Shown: positions 36,763-44,875 of the stretch, in pieces
Position numbering within the stretch: the first letter of the stretch is position 1
How the letters are laid out: every line of letters begins with the position of its first letter
From: an uncultured Fusobacteriaceae bacterium
Lineage (GTDB): Bacteria > Fusobacteriota > Fusobacteriia > Fusobacteriales > Fusobacteriaceae
Assembly: GCA_947038515.1 (NCBI GenBank)
Contig: CAMQWJ010000014.1
Location: 1-47,051, forward strand
Direction of reading: 5' to 3'
Length of the DNA stretch: 47,051 nt
Program-made: the position numbers and the translations under genes
Notes under the pieces: model-generated
The model's database searches: none
Told to the model about the DNA's origin: nothing
Seen by the model: only the letters and a program-made list of their open reading frames with translations

Positions 36763-37590
36763 TTATATTTTTTTTAATTTTTTACAAAGCTCTGCATTTA
36801 TAAAATGACCAGCTTTTATTGCAATAACATGACCTTTAATTGGTCTATTCATTACTTTTAAATCACCTATTATATCCAACATTTTATGTCTTACAAATTC
36901 ATCTTCAAATCTTAATCCTTCTGGGTTTAGAACACCATTTTTTTCAATTACAATAGCATTTTCAAGAGTTCCACCAAGTGCTAAATTATTAGATTTTAAA
37001 TATTCTATTTCATAATCAAAACAAAAAGTTCTAGCTCTCCCTATCTCTTTTTTATATGTCTCTAAATTTACCTCAAATTCTTGCATCTGAGATTTTAAAA
37101 ATGTATGTTCAAATTTTATTCCATAAGTTATTTTATAACCGTCATAAGGTAGAATTACCACATGACTTTCTTCTTTACTAACAAAAATTGGCTCTTTTAT
37201 CACTATGGGTAAAATTTCTTCTTCTAAATCAACTATTCCAACTTTTTCTATTAAATTAACAAATTCTAATGCACTTCCATCTATTATAGGAAGTTCATTC
37301 CCATCTATTTCCACAATTAGATCAGTAATATCTAAAACTGCTAAGGCAGAAAGAAAATGTTCTATTGTATAAATCCCTTCTCCATATTCGTTTTTTATAT
37401 TTGTTCCTCTCATTAAATCAAAACAGTTTTCAGGAGCTAGATTTATAATTCTTTTTTCTATTGGTAAATCCATTCTTTTAAAAACAATTCCACCAAAAGT
37501 GGAAGGAATTAATTTCAATTTGATATTTTCCCCTTTATGTAATCCTATTCCCTCATATATAATTTCACTTTTTATCGTTTTTCTTTTCAA
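36763..37590 (-). CDS. lpxC: UDP-3-O-acyl-N-acetylglucosamine deacetylase
   Basis: A 275-aa zinc amidase for the committed step of lipid A synthesis. It has GIGLHKGE, the zinc His in YTIEHFLSALAVL, NELPIIDGSALEF and VRHKMLDIIGDLKV (zinc His and Asp), then IKGHVIAIKAGH with the catalytic His. The frame opens at an ATG at 37596, but that codon is too close to GGAG. The TTG two codons later has a seven-base spacing and gives the usual family start (M)KRKTIK, so I chose 37590. Confidence 0.93.
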   Translation of the reverse strand: MKRKTIKSEIIYEGIGLHKGENIKLKLIPSTFGGIVFKRMDLPIEKRIINLAPENCFDLMRGTNIKNEYGEGIYTIEHFLSALAVLDITDLIVEIDGNELPIIDGSALEFVNLIEKVGIVDLEEEILPIVIKEPIFVSKEESHVVILPYDGYKITYGIKFEHTFLKSQMQEFEVNLETYKKEIGRARTFCFDYEIEYLKSNNLALGGTLENAIVIEKNGVLNPEGLRFEDEFVRHKMLDIIGDLKVMNRPIKGHVIAIKAGHFINAELCKKLKKI

Positions 37591-37623
37591 AATCATACTC
37601 CTTTTTCCTATGACTCTCTACTC

Positions 37624-39795
37624 CTATTGTTTTTTTAGAAATTTTTCTGCAACAACAGAAGCTATTTCTTTTTTTCCATCAACAAATTCCACTAAAACTC
37701 TTTTTTCATCCATATCCCTAACGACTCCAAGACCAAACTTAGGGTGCATCACTTTTTCTCCCGCCTTATATACAAATACTTTACTACTTAATCTTGTACT
37801 TGTTATATTTAGATTATCTAATTTAGCTTTTTGAGGATATTCTTTTCGTGGAACTGGAATAAATTCTCTTTTTTCTGGTATTTCTAATGAATCATGAGGA
37901 ATTTCTTCTATAAATCTAGATTTTGTTCTAAATGACATTTCCCCATACATAAATCTTGAATCTGCATGTAATATATAAAGTTTTTCTTCCGCTCGTGTTA
38001 TTGCAACATACATAAGTCTTCTTTCTTCTTCCAAAGCATTTTTATCAAAATCTGCATTTTTCCCAGGAAAAACTTCATCTTCTGCTCCTGTTATAAATAC
38101 CACTGGAAATTCTAACCCTTTTGAATTATGGATTGTCATAACCTTTATATAATCATCATCTTCACTTAAGTCATCTGTAGCACTTACAAGGGAAACATTT
38201 TCTAAATACTCTCTTAATGTTACTGTATCTATAATTCTTTCGATTTCAAAAATTGAATTTCTTAATTCCTCTAAATTTTCTATTCTCATCTCATAATCTA
38301 GTGGGTAATTCTTTTCAATATAATTTTTATATTTTATTTTTTCTATCAAAGCTTGAAAAATATCTGATACTTTACAATGGTCTTGAACCATTTGAATAAG
38401 TGATACTATATCATCATAAAATTCTAACAAAGAAGTTTTCAATGCTGGACCAATCCCTTCCATTTTTTCGCATTCTCCAATAGCATCATATACAGACATA
38501 TTATTTTCTGAACTATATTGAAATATTTTTTCTAATGATTTATCACCTATTTTTCTTTTAGGAACATTTAAAATCCGAGAAAGACTAATAGTATCTTTAG
38601 GGTTATTTATAAAAGCCAGATAAGATAAAATATCTTTAATCTCTGCCCTTTGATAAAACTGCTGTCCCCCAAAAACTTTATATCTAATATTATGCTTTAA
38701 AAAAGCTTCCTCAAAATTTCTAGATTGCGCATTGGTTCTATAAAGAACAGTGAAATTTTTTAATTTTCTTCCCTGCTCTTGAAATTTTTTAATCTTTTCT
38801 ACAACATATTCTGCCTCTGCTCTTCCATCTCGTAGTTGCTCAACAGTTATTTTTTCACCATTTTCTTTACTTGTCCAAAGTTTTTTATCAAGAGAACTAG
38901 TATTATTTTTTATAACACCATTAGCGGCTTTAAGAATAGCTGATGTTGATCGATAATTCTCTTCAAGCTTTACTATTTTTGTTCCTGGATAATCTTTTTC
39001 AAAATTCAAAATATTTTTTATATCTGCTCCACGGAAACCATAAATACTCTGGTTTTCATCTCCTACCACACATAGATTCCCATGTTTTTCAGCTAATTTT
39101 TTTATAATTTTATATTGAATATCATTTGTATCTTGATACTCATCTACCATTATATATTGATATTTATCTGATAATTTCTCTAATATTTCTGGTTGCTTTA
39201 ATAGTTCATAAGTATTTACAAGTATATCACTAAAATCCATTCCATTACTTGCTTTTAATTCTTTTATATAACGACTATATACTTCTGCTATTACTTCACT
39301 ATTATTTTTATGTGGCTTATCTTTTAAATATTGTTCTGGTGTCACTCCATTTTCTTTAAGTTTTGATATTATTGAAGCTAACATCGAATCTGTTATTTTT
39401 TTATCTAGGATTACAAGTTGTTTTGTAATACCTCTAATTACTCTTTTTTGATCATCGACATCAAATATTGTAAAATTACTATCATAATTTAGAGTTTCAG
39501 CATAGACTCTCAGAACTCTTATTCCAAATGAATGAAATGTGGAAACTGTTGCTTTTCTCCCCTCTTCACCTATAAGAGTTTCAACCCGCTCTTTCATCTC
39601 TTTTGCTGCTTTATTTGTAAATGTTACTGCTAATATTTTATAAGGTGAAATTCCACATTCTAGAACCATGTGAGCAATTCTATATGTTATTGTCCTTGTT
39701 TTTCCTGAACCCGCTCCAGCTAAAATTAAAACTGATCCATTTACTTGAGAAGCTGCTTCCTTTTGAAAATTATTAAGTTTATTTAATATGCTCAT
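37624..39795 (-). CDS. pcrA: ATP-dependent DNA helicase PcrA/UvrD
   Basis: A 723-aa superfamily 1A helicase for repair and removal of RecA or stalled complexes. Motifs in order: Walker A LAGAGSGKTRTITYR (about residues 24-38), VTFTNKAAKEM, VDEYQDTNDIQY, GDENQSIYGFRGAD, LEENYRST, VMTIHNSKGLEFPVVF and RRLMYVAITRAEEKLY. The C-terminal ~55 residues (GEKVMHPKFGLGVV...) form the Tudor-like domain that binds RNA polymerase in PcrA. First gene of the run leading to lpxC, with a consensus promoter upstream. Confidence 0.93.
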   Translation of the reverse strand: MSILNKLNNFQKEAASQVNGSVLILAGAGSGKTRTITYRIAHMVLECGISPYKILAVTFTNKAAKEMKERVETLIGEEGRKATVSTFHSFGIRVLRVYAETLNYDSNFTIFDVDDQKRVIRGITKQLVILDKKITDSMLASIISKLKENGVTPEQYLKDKPHKNNSEVIAEVYSRYIKELKASNGMDFSDILVNTYELLKQPEILEKLSDKYQYIMVDEYQDTNDIQYKIIKKLAEKHGNLCVVGDENQSIYGFRGADIKNILNFEKDYPGTKIVKLEENYRSTSAILKAANGVIKNNTSSLDKKLWTSKENGEKITVEQLRDGRAEAEYVVEKIKKFQEQGRKLKNFTVLYRTNAQSRNFEEAFLKHNIRYKVFGGQQFYQRAEIKDILSYLAFINNPKDTISLSRILNVPKRKIGDKSLEKIFQYSSENNMSVYDAIGECEKMEGIGPALKTSLLEFYDDIVSLIQMVQDHCKVSDIFQALIEKIKYKNYIEKNYPLDYEMRIENLEELRNSIFEIERIIDTVTLREYLENVSLVSATDDLSEDDDYIKVMTIHNSKGLEFPVVFITGAEDEVFPGKNADFDKNALEEERRLMYVAITRAEEKLYILHADSRFMYGEMSFRTKSRFIEEIPHDSLEIPEKREFIPVPRKEYPQKAKLDNLNITSTRLSSKVFVYKAGEKVMHPKFGLGVVRDMDEKRVLVEFVDGKKEIASVVAEKFLKKQ

Positions 39796-39825
39796 TTAAG
39801 CACTCCCTTTTTTCTATTTAGTTAA

Positions 39826-39854
39826 ATTATACCATATTTTTCTTATTTTTTCAA
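39826..39854 (-). promoter_or_regulatory. Promoter of pcrA and the lpx run
   Basis: On the minus strand TTGAAA (39849-39854) and TATAAT (39826-39831) are exactly 17 nt apart, about 30 nt before the pcrA start. A TG pair just before the -10 strengthens it (TGGTATAAT). Confidence 0.75.
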
Positions 39855-39933
39855 AACTTTATATAAGGTAGAATATAAATCAAAATCTCCTTCTTTAGTA
39901 AAAAACAACTTCTTTTTTAAACACCTATTTTAG

Positions 39934-39962
39934 TTGACTAAATAATAAAATAATGATAGAAT
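39934..39962 (+). promoter_or_regulatory. Promoter of the SRP RNA gene
   Basis: TTGACT (39934-39939) and TAGAAT (39957-39962) are separated by 17 nt, and the RNA begins about 5 nt downstream. It diverges from the pcrA promoter, leaving about 80 nt of AT-rich DNA between them with no other signal. Confidence 0.8.
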
Positions 39963-39966
39963 AAAT

Positions 39967-40070
39967 AGCCGTGGTAAACAGTTGTGGCATAGTTATGGTG
40001 AACCGTGTCAGATTCGGAAGAAAGCAGCACTAAGCTATTAAATGTGGGTACAACTGATAAACACGGCACT
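39967..40070 (+). ncRNA. ffs: Signal recognition particle RNA, small bacterial type
   Basis: The conserved domain IV is present: GGTGAACCGTGTCAG, then TCGGAAGAAAGCAGCACTAAG with the GGAA tetraloop region and the AGCAGC bulge that bind Ffh. The ends pair (GCCGTG at 39968-39973 with CACGGC at 40062-40067), giving a single long hairpin of ~100 nt without an Alu domain. It pairs with Ffh to target membrane proteins. Promoter and terminator are both visible. Confidence 0.93.
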
Positions 40071-40083
40071 ATTAATGATTTTT

Positions 40084-40107
40084 AGCCATACATATATGGC
40101 TTTTTTA
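40084..40107 (+). terminator. Terminator of ffs
   Basis: AGCCATA pairs with TATGGCT around a 4-nt loop, followed by a run of T. It lies about 15 nt past the RNA. Confidence 0.85.
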
Positions 40108-40161
40108 TTTATATTTTATAAATTAAATTTTATTTTCTAACTCCAATTGTGAGGTGTAACA

Positions 40162-41412
40162 GTGTTTCAAACATTTACTCCAAATTCAAAAGATTCTAAT
40201 CCCATTATTTTCAAACAACTAGAAGAATTACAGCCTGATTTCAGCTATAATTCTTCTTCTTTCTATTGTACTTTTTCATTAAAAGGGATGATAATAAGCT
40301 ATATTGAAGTCTTGGAAACAAACAATACTTATGAAATAATTTCTATTTACGTGAATGAAAAATATCGACATCGATTATATGGAAAAAAATTAGTGAAGTT
40401 TATAGAAAATAGAGCCTCTAAGCAAAATATTGAAAAAATAGTTACAAAATTAATTCAATGTAAAGGTTTCTTTGAAAAACTAGATTTCCAATTAGAAAAC
40501 AATGAATTTGTATATGATAAAATTAACGAAAGAAAGAAAAGATACAACGAGAATAGTAAAATTTTAATATTTTCTATAATAGGAAACATTGTTCTCGCAG
40601 TATCAAAAATTTCTGTTGGAATCACTGGTAAATCACGATCTCTATTAGCTGATGGTATCAATTCTCTATCTGATATTGCTACTTCTCTTGGAATGCTTAT
40701 AGGAGTCTACTATAGCAATATTCCAGAGGATGACGAACACCCTTATGGACATGAAAAAATAGAGTCTGTTATTGCAAGTATTCTTGGAATTATTATGATT
40801 GTTACTGGTTTTGAACTTATGAAAAATAATTTTGAATTTTTATACAACTTTTCAAAAGTTAGTCTTCATACCACCCCTACTTTTACCACTATTTATTGGG
40901 GGTTATTCTCTGCTATCATTAAATATTTTATGTATTTTTATAAAAATAAAATTGGAATCAAAACTGGAAATTCTGCATTAATTGCAGATGCAAAAGATAG
41001 TAGAAATGATATATTTACTTCCTTAGGAGCTGTCCTAGGAATTTTATTAGCAATATATATAAATCCTATTTTTGATATTTTAATGACCTTTCCTGTGGCA
41101 CTCATTATTTTAAAAGAGGGATTCCATGTGATTTTTGAGAACACTCACATAATTATGGATAAACAAGACAAAGAATTTCTTGAAAAAATAGAAGAATATT
41201 TAGAAGAAAATATTTATGTAGAAAATATTCATGATTTTAAAATGAGAAGTTCAGGAAATAGAATTTTTCTTAATATGCATATTCGTTTACTAGGAGAAAC
41301 CTCTATTAGTCAAGGACATCACCTATCTGAAACTATTGAAAATTCTATTTTAACAGATTTTCCTGAAGTAAAAGAAGTACTAATACATATTGAACCTATT
41401 ATCAAACAATAA
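40162..41412 (+). CDS. GNAT-domain / cation diffusion facilitator fusion transporter
   Basis: A 416-aa protein in two parts. Residues ~1-125 look like a GNAT acyltransferase: ISIYVNEKYRHRLYGKKLVKF resembles the acetyl-CoA-binding motif, and KGFFEKLDF the usual late F(Y/F)xKxGF motif. The second Gly of the binding motif is Lys here, so activity is doubtful. Residues ~130-330 are a CDF membrane domain with metal-site residues in LLADGINSLSD and ALIADAKDSRND plus the family motif HPYGHEKIE. The C-terminal ~75 residues are the cytoplasmic CDF domain. It probably exports Zn, Mn or Fe. The start is GTG after GAGGTG. Confidence 0.85.
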   Translation: MFQTFTPNSKDSNPIIFKQLEELQPDFSYNSSSFYCTFSLKGMIISYIEVLETNNTYEIISIYVNEKYRHRLYGKKLVKFIENRASKQNIEKIVTKLIQCKGFFEKLDFQLENNEFVYDKINERKKRYNENSKILIFSIIGNIVLAVSKISVGITGKSRSLLADGINSLSDIATSLGMLIGVYYSNIPEDDEHPYGHEKIESVIASILGIIMIVTGFELMKNNFEFLYNFSKVSLHTTPTFTTIYWGLFSAIIKYFMYFYKNKIGIKTGNSALIADAKDSRNDIFTSLGAVLGILLAIYINPIFDILMTFPVALIILKEGFHVIFENTHIIMDKQDKEFLEKIEEYLEENIYVENIHDFKMRSSGNRIFLNMHIRLLGETSISQGHHLSETIENSILTDFPEVKEVLIHIEPIIKQ

Positions 41413-41430
41413 ATTTTAAAGGAGGGAATT

Positions 41431-43503
41431 TTGAATAGTTATTCTGATTTACATAAAAACTTCTCTGAAATTTCCCTACCTAAATTAACTGAAAAAGAAT
41501 CAAAAGAACTCAATAAATTAAAAAAATTAGGAATTACTTCTGTTTATTCTCTTTTAACATATTTTCCTAGGGGATATGATAATAGAAACAATTTAAAATC
41601 TATCTCTGAGCTTTCAAATAATGAATATTCTGTCATTAAAGCTGTGCCAATTTCCATTACTATTAGTAACAGTTTTAACCTAAAAAAAATAGTTAAAGCT
41701 AGAGTCCAAGATGGAACTGGTATTATTGATTTAACTTGGTTTTCCTCTCCTTATGTTGCTAAAAGTTTAAAACAGGGAACTGAATATTATTTTATAGGAA
41801 CTGCTAAAAGATCATATGGACTTCAAATGGTAAATCCAGAATATAAAATAGTTTCATCTCAAGAGAAGAAATCCTATTCTGAAATTTTACCAATTTATAG
41901 CTCTTCCAAGGATATTTCACAAAATACTCTTAGAAAATTTATAAAGAAATTTTTTAACTTTTATTCTTCTGTTCTTTTTGAGAATATTCCACTTAACATT
42001 TTAAAAAAATATAAACTCCTATCTCGACGTGATTCTTTTTTTAATATTCATTTTCCAAAAACTGAATATTTGTTAGAAGAATCTAAAAGAAGATTTGCCA
42101 TAGAAGAACTTCTAATTCTCCAAATGGGAATACTTGCTACAAGATATTTTACAAATTTAAACAACAATAATCTATATAAGTTAGAAGACAAAAAAAGTCT
42201 TGTTAAAGAATTTCTATCTAACTTAAATTTTTCTCTTACAACAGCACAAAAAAGAGTCATTACACAGATTTACAAAGAACTTTCAAATGGAAAAATAACC
42301 AATAGATTGATTCAAGGAGATGTGGGAAGTGGTAAAACTATAGTTTCTATGCTATTATTACTATACATGGTAGAAAATGGTTATCAAGGAGCTATTATGG
42401 CTCCAACAGAAATTTTAGCAACTCAACACTATCTTTCAAACTATGATAAATTTCTAAAATTAGGTGTTAAAGTAGAACTTTTAACAGGGAGTCTTACACC
42501 TAAAAAGAAGAAAGAGCTTGTGGAAAAAATAACTTCTGGTGATGTTGATATTGTCATTGGAACCCATTCACTTATTCAAGAAAATATTATTTTTAAGAAA
42601 CTTGGTCTTATTGTCATAGATGAACAACATCGATTTGGGGTTGAACAAAGAAAAGCTATTAGAGATAAAGGTATTCTTTCGAACTTAATTGTTATGAGTG
42701 CCACTCCTATTCCTCGCTCCTTAGCACTCTCTATTTATGGTGATTTAGATGTGTCTATCATTGATGAATTGCCACCAGGTAGAAAACCTATTAAAACAAA
42801 GTGTATTTCAACTAAATCAGATTTAAATAAAATGTATACTTTTATCCATTCACAACTTTCTGAAAATAGACAAGTCTATTTTGTTGCACCTCTTATTGAA
42901 GAAAGTGAAAAAATGGCTCTTAAATCAATTTATGATATTGAAGAGGAAGTGAAGATTCATTTACCTAATTATAGAATTGGAATATTACATGGTAAAATGA
43001 AAAATGCTGAAAAAGATAGTGTTATGCATGATTTTAAAGCACACAAATTAGATATTATAATATCCACCACTGTTATTGAAGTCGGTGTTGATGTCCCTAA
43101 TGCTTCAATCATGGTTATTAGTGATTCTGAACGTTTTGGACTATCTTCTTTACATCAACTACGTGGGAGAGTTGGTAGAGGCTCACACTCCTCTTATTGC
43201 TTTCTTATTTCAAAAAGTAAAAATGAAAATTCAACAGCTAGAATGCAAATAATGGAGTCTACTAATGATGGCTTTAAAATTGCTGAAGAAGATTTAAAAC
43301 TACGAAAACCTGGTGAAATCTTTGGTACTAGACAAAGTGGGCTTACAGATTTTAAATTTATTGATATTATTCATGACGTTAAAACTATTCAACTTGTACG
43401 AGATGAATGTCTTAATTATTTAAAGTTGAACGTAGGAAAGATTAATAATACTTATTTAGAAAATGATATCAATGAGAAATTTAAAAACAAGAATAAAATA
43501 TAA
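41431..43503 (+). CDS. recG: ATP-dependent DNA helicase RecG
   Basis: A 690-aa replication-fork-regressing helicase. An N-terminal wedge/OB domain (about residues 60-165, VKARVQDGTGIIDLTWF) precedes the superfamily 2 motor: RLIQGDVGSGKTIVSML (Walker A, about 290), MAPTEILATQH, VIDEQHRFGVEQR, MSATPIPRSLALSIYGDLD, TTVIEVGVDVPNAS and HQLRGRVGRG. A C-terminal helical clamp with LRKPGEIFGTRQSG follows. The start is TTG with GGAGGG upstream, 18 nt after the CDF gene. Normal length. Confidence 0.95.
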   Translation: MNSYSDLHKNFSEISLPKLTEKESKELNKLKKLGITSVYSLLTYFPRGYDNRNNLKSISELSNNEYSVIKAVPISITISNSFNLKKIVKARVQDGTGIIDLTWFSSPYVAKSLKQGTEYYFIGTAKRSYGLQMVNPEYKIVSSQEKKSYSEILPIYSSSKDISQNTLRKFIKKFFNFYSSVLFENIPLNILKKYKLLSRRDSFFNIHFPKTEYLLEESKRRFAIEELLILQMGILATRYFTNLNNNNLYKLEDKKSLVKEFLSNLNFSLTTAQKRVITQIYKELSNGKITNRLIQGDVGSGKTIVSMLLLLYMVENGYQGAIMAPTEILATQHYLSNYDKFLKLGVKVELLTGSLTPKKKKELVEKITSGDVDIVIGTHSLIQENIIFKKLGLIVIDEQHRFGVEQRKAIRDKGILSNLIVMSATPIPRSLALSIYGDLDVSIIDELPPGRKPIKTKCISTKSDLNKMYTFIHSQLSENRQVYFVAPLIEESEKMALKSIYDIEEEVKIHLPNYRIGILHGKMKNAEKDSVMHDFKAHKLDIIISTTVIEVGVDVPNASIMVISDSERFGLSSLHQLRGRVGRGSHSSYCFLISKSKNENSTARMQIMESTNDGFKIAEEDLKLRKPGEIFGTRQSGLTDFKFIDIIHDVKTIQLVRDECLNYLKLNVGKINNTYLENDINEKFKNKNKI

Positions 43504-43516
43504 AATAATTTCATAA

Positions 43517-43557
43517 AAAAAAATTCCAACATTAGAATATAATGTTGGAATTTTTCT
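43517..43557. terminator. Bidirectional terminator between recG and the FadA cluster
   Basis: A 12-bp perfect stem (ATTCCAACATTA with TAATGTTGGAAT, 43523-43551) has a 5-nt loop, with A-rich sequence before it and T-rich sequence after it. It can end recG on the plus strand and the converging adhesin cluster on the minus strand. Confidence 0.9.
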
Positions 43558-43574
43558 TATCTACTCAATAAATA

Positions 43575-43952
43575 TTAGTATCCTAATATTTGCTTTAATT
43601 GATTAAATTCTTGTATCTTTTGTCCTTCGATTGAAATTGCTTCTTTTAATTCTTTTGATATTGATTTATATGAATTTAAAAGTGATTTTTGCTCCTCTGG
43701 ATAGAAACTTTGCTCTAAACTAGACTCTAACTCTAATATTTTAGTATTTACAATTTCACTCTCTGCTACAAAAGTAGTATATTTTATTTCAGATTGTTTT
43801 GCTTTTTCTTCTTCTAATTTAAATTTTTGTTTTTCTTTTATTTCTAAAGCTTGCATTTCATTATTAATACTTTCTAACGTTGCTTCAATATTGGCATATG
43901 TAACACTTGATACTAATAATGAGATGCAAAGTAATAATCTTAATTTTTTCAT
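43575..43952 (-). CDS. FadA-family adhesin-like protein, second copy
   Basis: A 125-aa protein with a signal peptide (about residues 1-20, ending TYA) and a mature part that is one long helix-rich region with Glu/Lys heptads and no Cys. It ends in FNQLKQILGY, which parallels the end of the neighbour (FTKLQQIKGGM). FadA-family proteins are small helical-hairpin subunits that assemble on the fusobacterial surface and bind host cadherins. This copy lacks the RFYK block seen in the neighbour and in FadA, so it is a divergent paralogue. It lies 2 nt downstream of the other FadA gene. Confidence 0.75.
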   Translation of the reverse strand: MKKLRLLLCISLLVSSVTYANIEATLESINNEMQALEIKEKQKFKLEEEKAKQSEIKYTTFVAESEIVNTKILELESSLEQSFYPEEQKSLLNSYKSISKELKEAISIEGQKIQEFNQLKQILGY

Positions 43953-43954
43953 TA

Positions 43955-44341
43955 TTACATTCCTCCTTTTATTTGTTGTAATTTAGTAAATTCAGCTACT
44001 ACCATCTCATTTTGCTTCATTTCTTTTTCTAACTCTTTTCTTATTGCTCCATATTTATTAGCTAATGATGAATATTGCTCCTTGTAAAATCTTACATTTT
44101 TTATTTCTTCTAACTGTTGTTGTTTCGCTGTAACATCATTATATAAAGCTTGTTGCTCTTCAAGTTTCTTTTGTGCTGCTATCGCTTGTTGTTCTTTTTG
44201 AGTAAATAGAGCTGCTTCTTTCTGTTTTAAAGCATTATATTGATTCTCTAATTGATTAAATCTTACTTCAACTCCTCCTTGTTCTGGCGCTGCCATAGCT
44301 ACTGTTGACAACAATGCACATGCTAAAAATACTTTTTTCAT
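43955..44341 (-). CDS. fadA: FadA-family adhesin
   Basis: A 128-aa protein with a signal peptide (cleavage near AMA-AP, residue ~18), then a helical hairpin. The second helix VRFYKEQYSSLANKYGAIRK followed by ELEKEM corresponds to TRFYKSQYQELASKYEDALK and KLEAEM in F. nucleatum FadA as I recall it, and the length matches FadA (~129 aa). FadA filaments mediate attachment and invasion. A good ribosome-binding site (GAGGAG) precedes the ATG. Whether it binds the same host ligand cannot be read from sequence, since the first helix is diverged. Confidence 0.88.
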   Translation of the reverse strand: MKKVFLACALLSTVAMAAPEQGGVEVRFNQLENQYNALKQKEAALFTQKEQQAIAAQKKLEEQQALYNDVTAKQQQLEEIKNVRFYKEQYSSLANKYGAIRKELEKEMKQNEMVVAEFTKLQQIKGGM

Positions 44342-44416
44342 TTAAATCACTCCTCTTTTTTTTTATATAAATAAGTTAATTTTTAATTCAACTCATTTTT
44401 ACCACTTTATTTTTAC

Positions 44417-44836
44417 TTACTTCGCTTCTTTTACTTCTGTTTCTTTTGAATATTTCTTCATTAAATCATTCAACTTATGTTTTTCTATTATTTGATTTAT
44501 TGTTTTAATTTTTTCCTCTCTCAATTTTTGATTTACTATTGCTTGCTGTAACTGTGGAAAAACTTCACTTATATTTTTATCTTTCAAAGCCTCTAAATTA
44601 TTTTTATAAACTTCTAATAATTCATGTTGTTCTATTTGAATATCTTTTTTTGAAATACAGTTCAGATAAAATTCTATCTCTGTATTTTCTTTTAATTCTT
44701 TTAATATAGCTGTTTCTTGCTCAGTATATTTTTTTTCAACCATATCTTTTAAAATGGCCTTTTTTAATAGTAACTGTAAAGTTCTATCTTTATTTCCCTC
44801 TAATTGTTGTAATTCTACTTCTGTAATTTCTAACAT
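44417..44836 (-). CDS. SurA-N-like protein without signal peptide
   Basis: A 139-aa paralogue of the lipoprotein at 45698: both share the block (L/N)-EFYL..IS, then VFPQL(Q/K)Q..(V/I)NQ(K/R)L and KI(K/N)TIN(Q/K)I(I/V)EK(H/Y)KLND. The last part resembles the N-terminal chaperone region of SurA/PpiC-type foldases; no isomerase domain follows. Unlike its paralogue, it has no signal peptide or lipobox. An ATG seven codons upstream is also in frame, but TAGGAGG stands immediately before the ATG at 44836, so I chose that one. Confidence 0.65.
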   Translation of the reverse strand: MLEITEVELQQLEGNKDRTLQLLLKKAILKDMVEKKYTEQETAILKELKENTEIEFYLNCISKKDIQIEQHELLEVYKNNLEALKDKNISEVFPQLQQAIVNQKLREEKIKTINQIIEKHKLNDLMKKYSKETEVKEAK

Positions 44837-44875
44837 TTTTCCTCCTAAATATAACATTGTTTTTTAAACCTGTCT

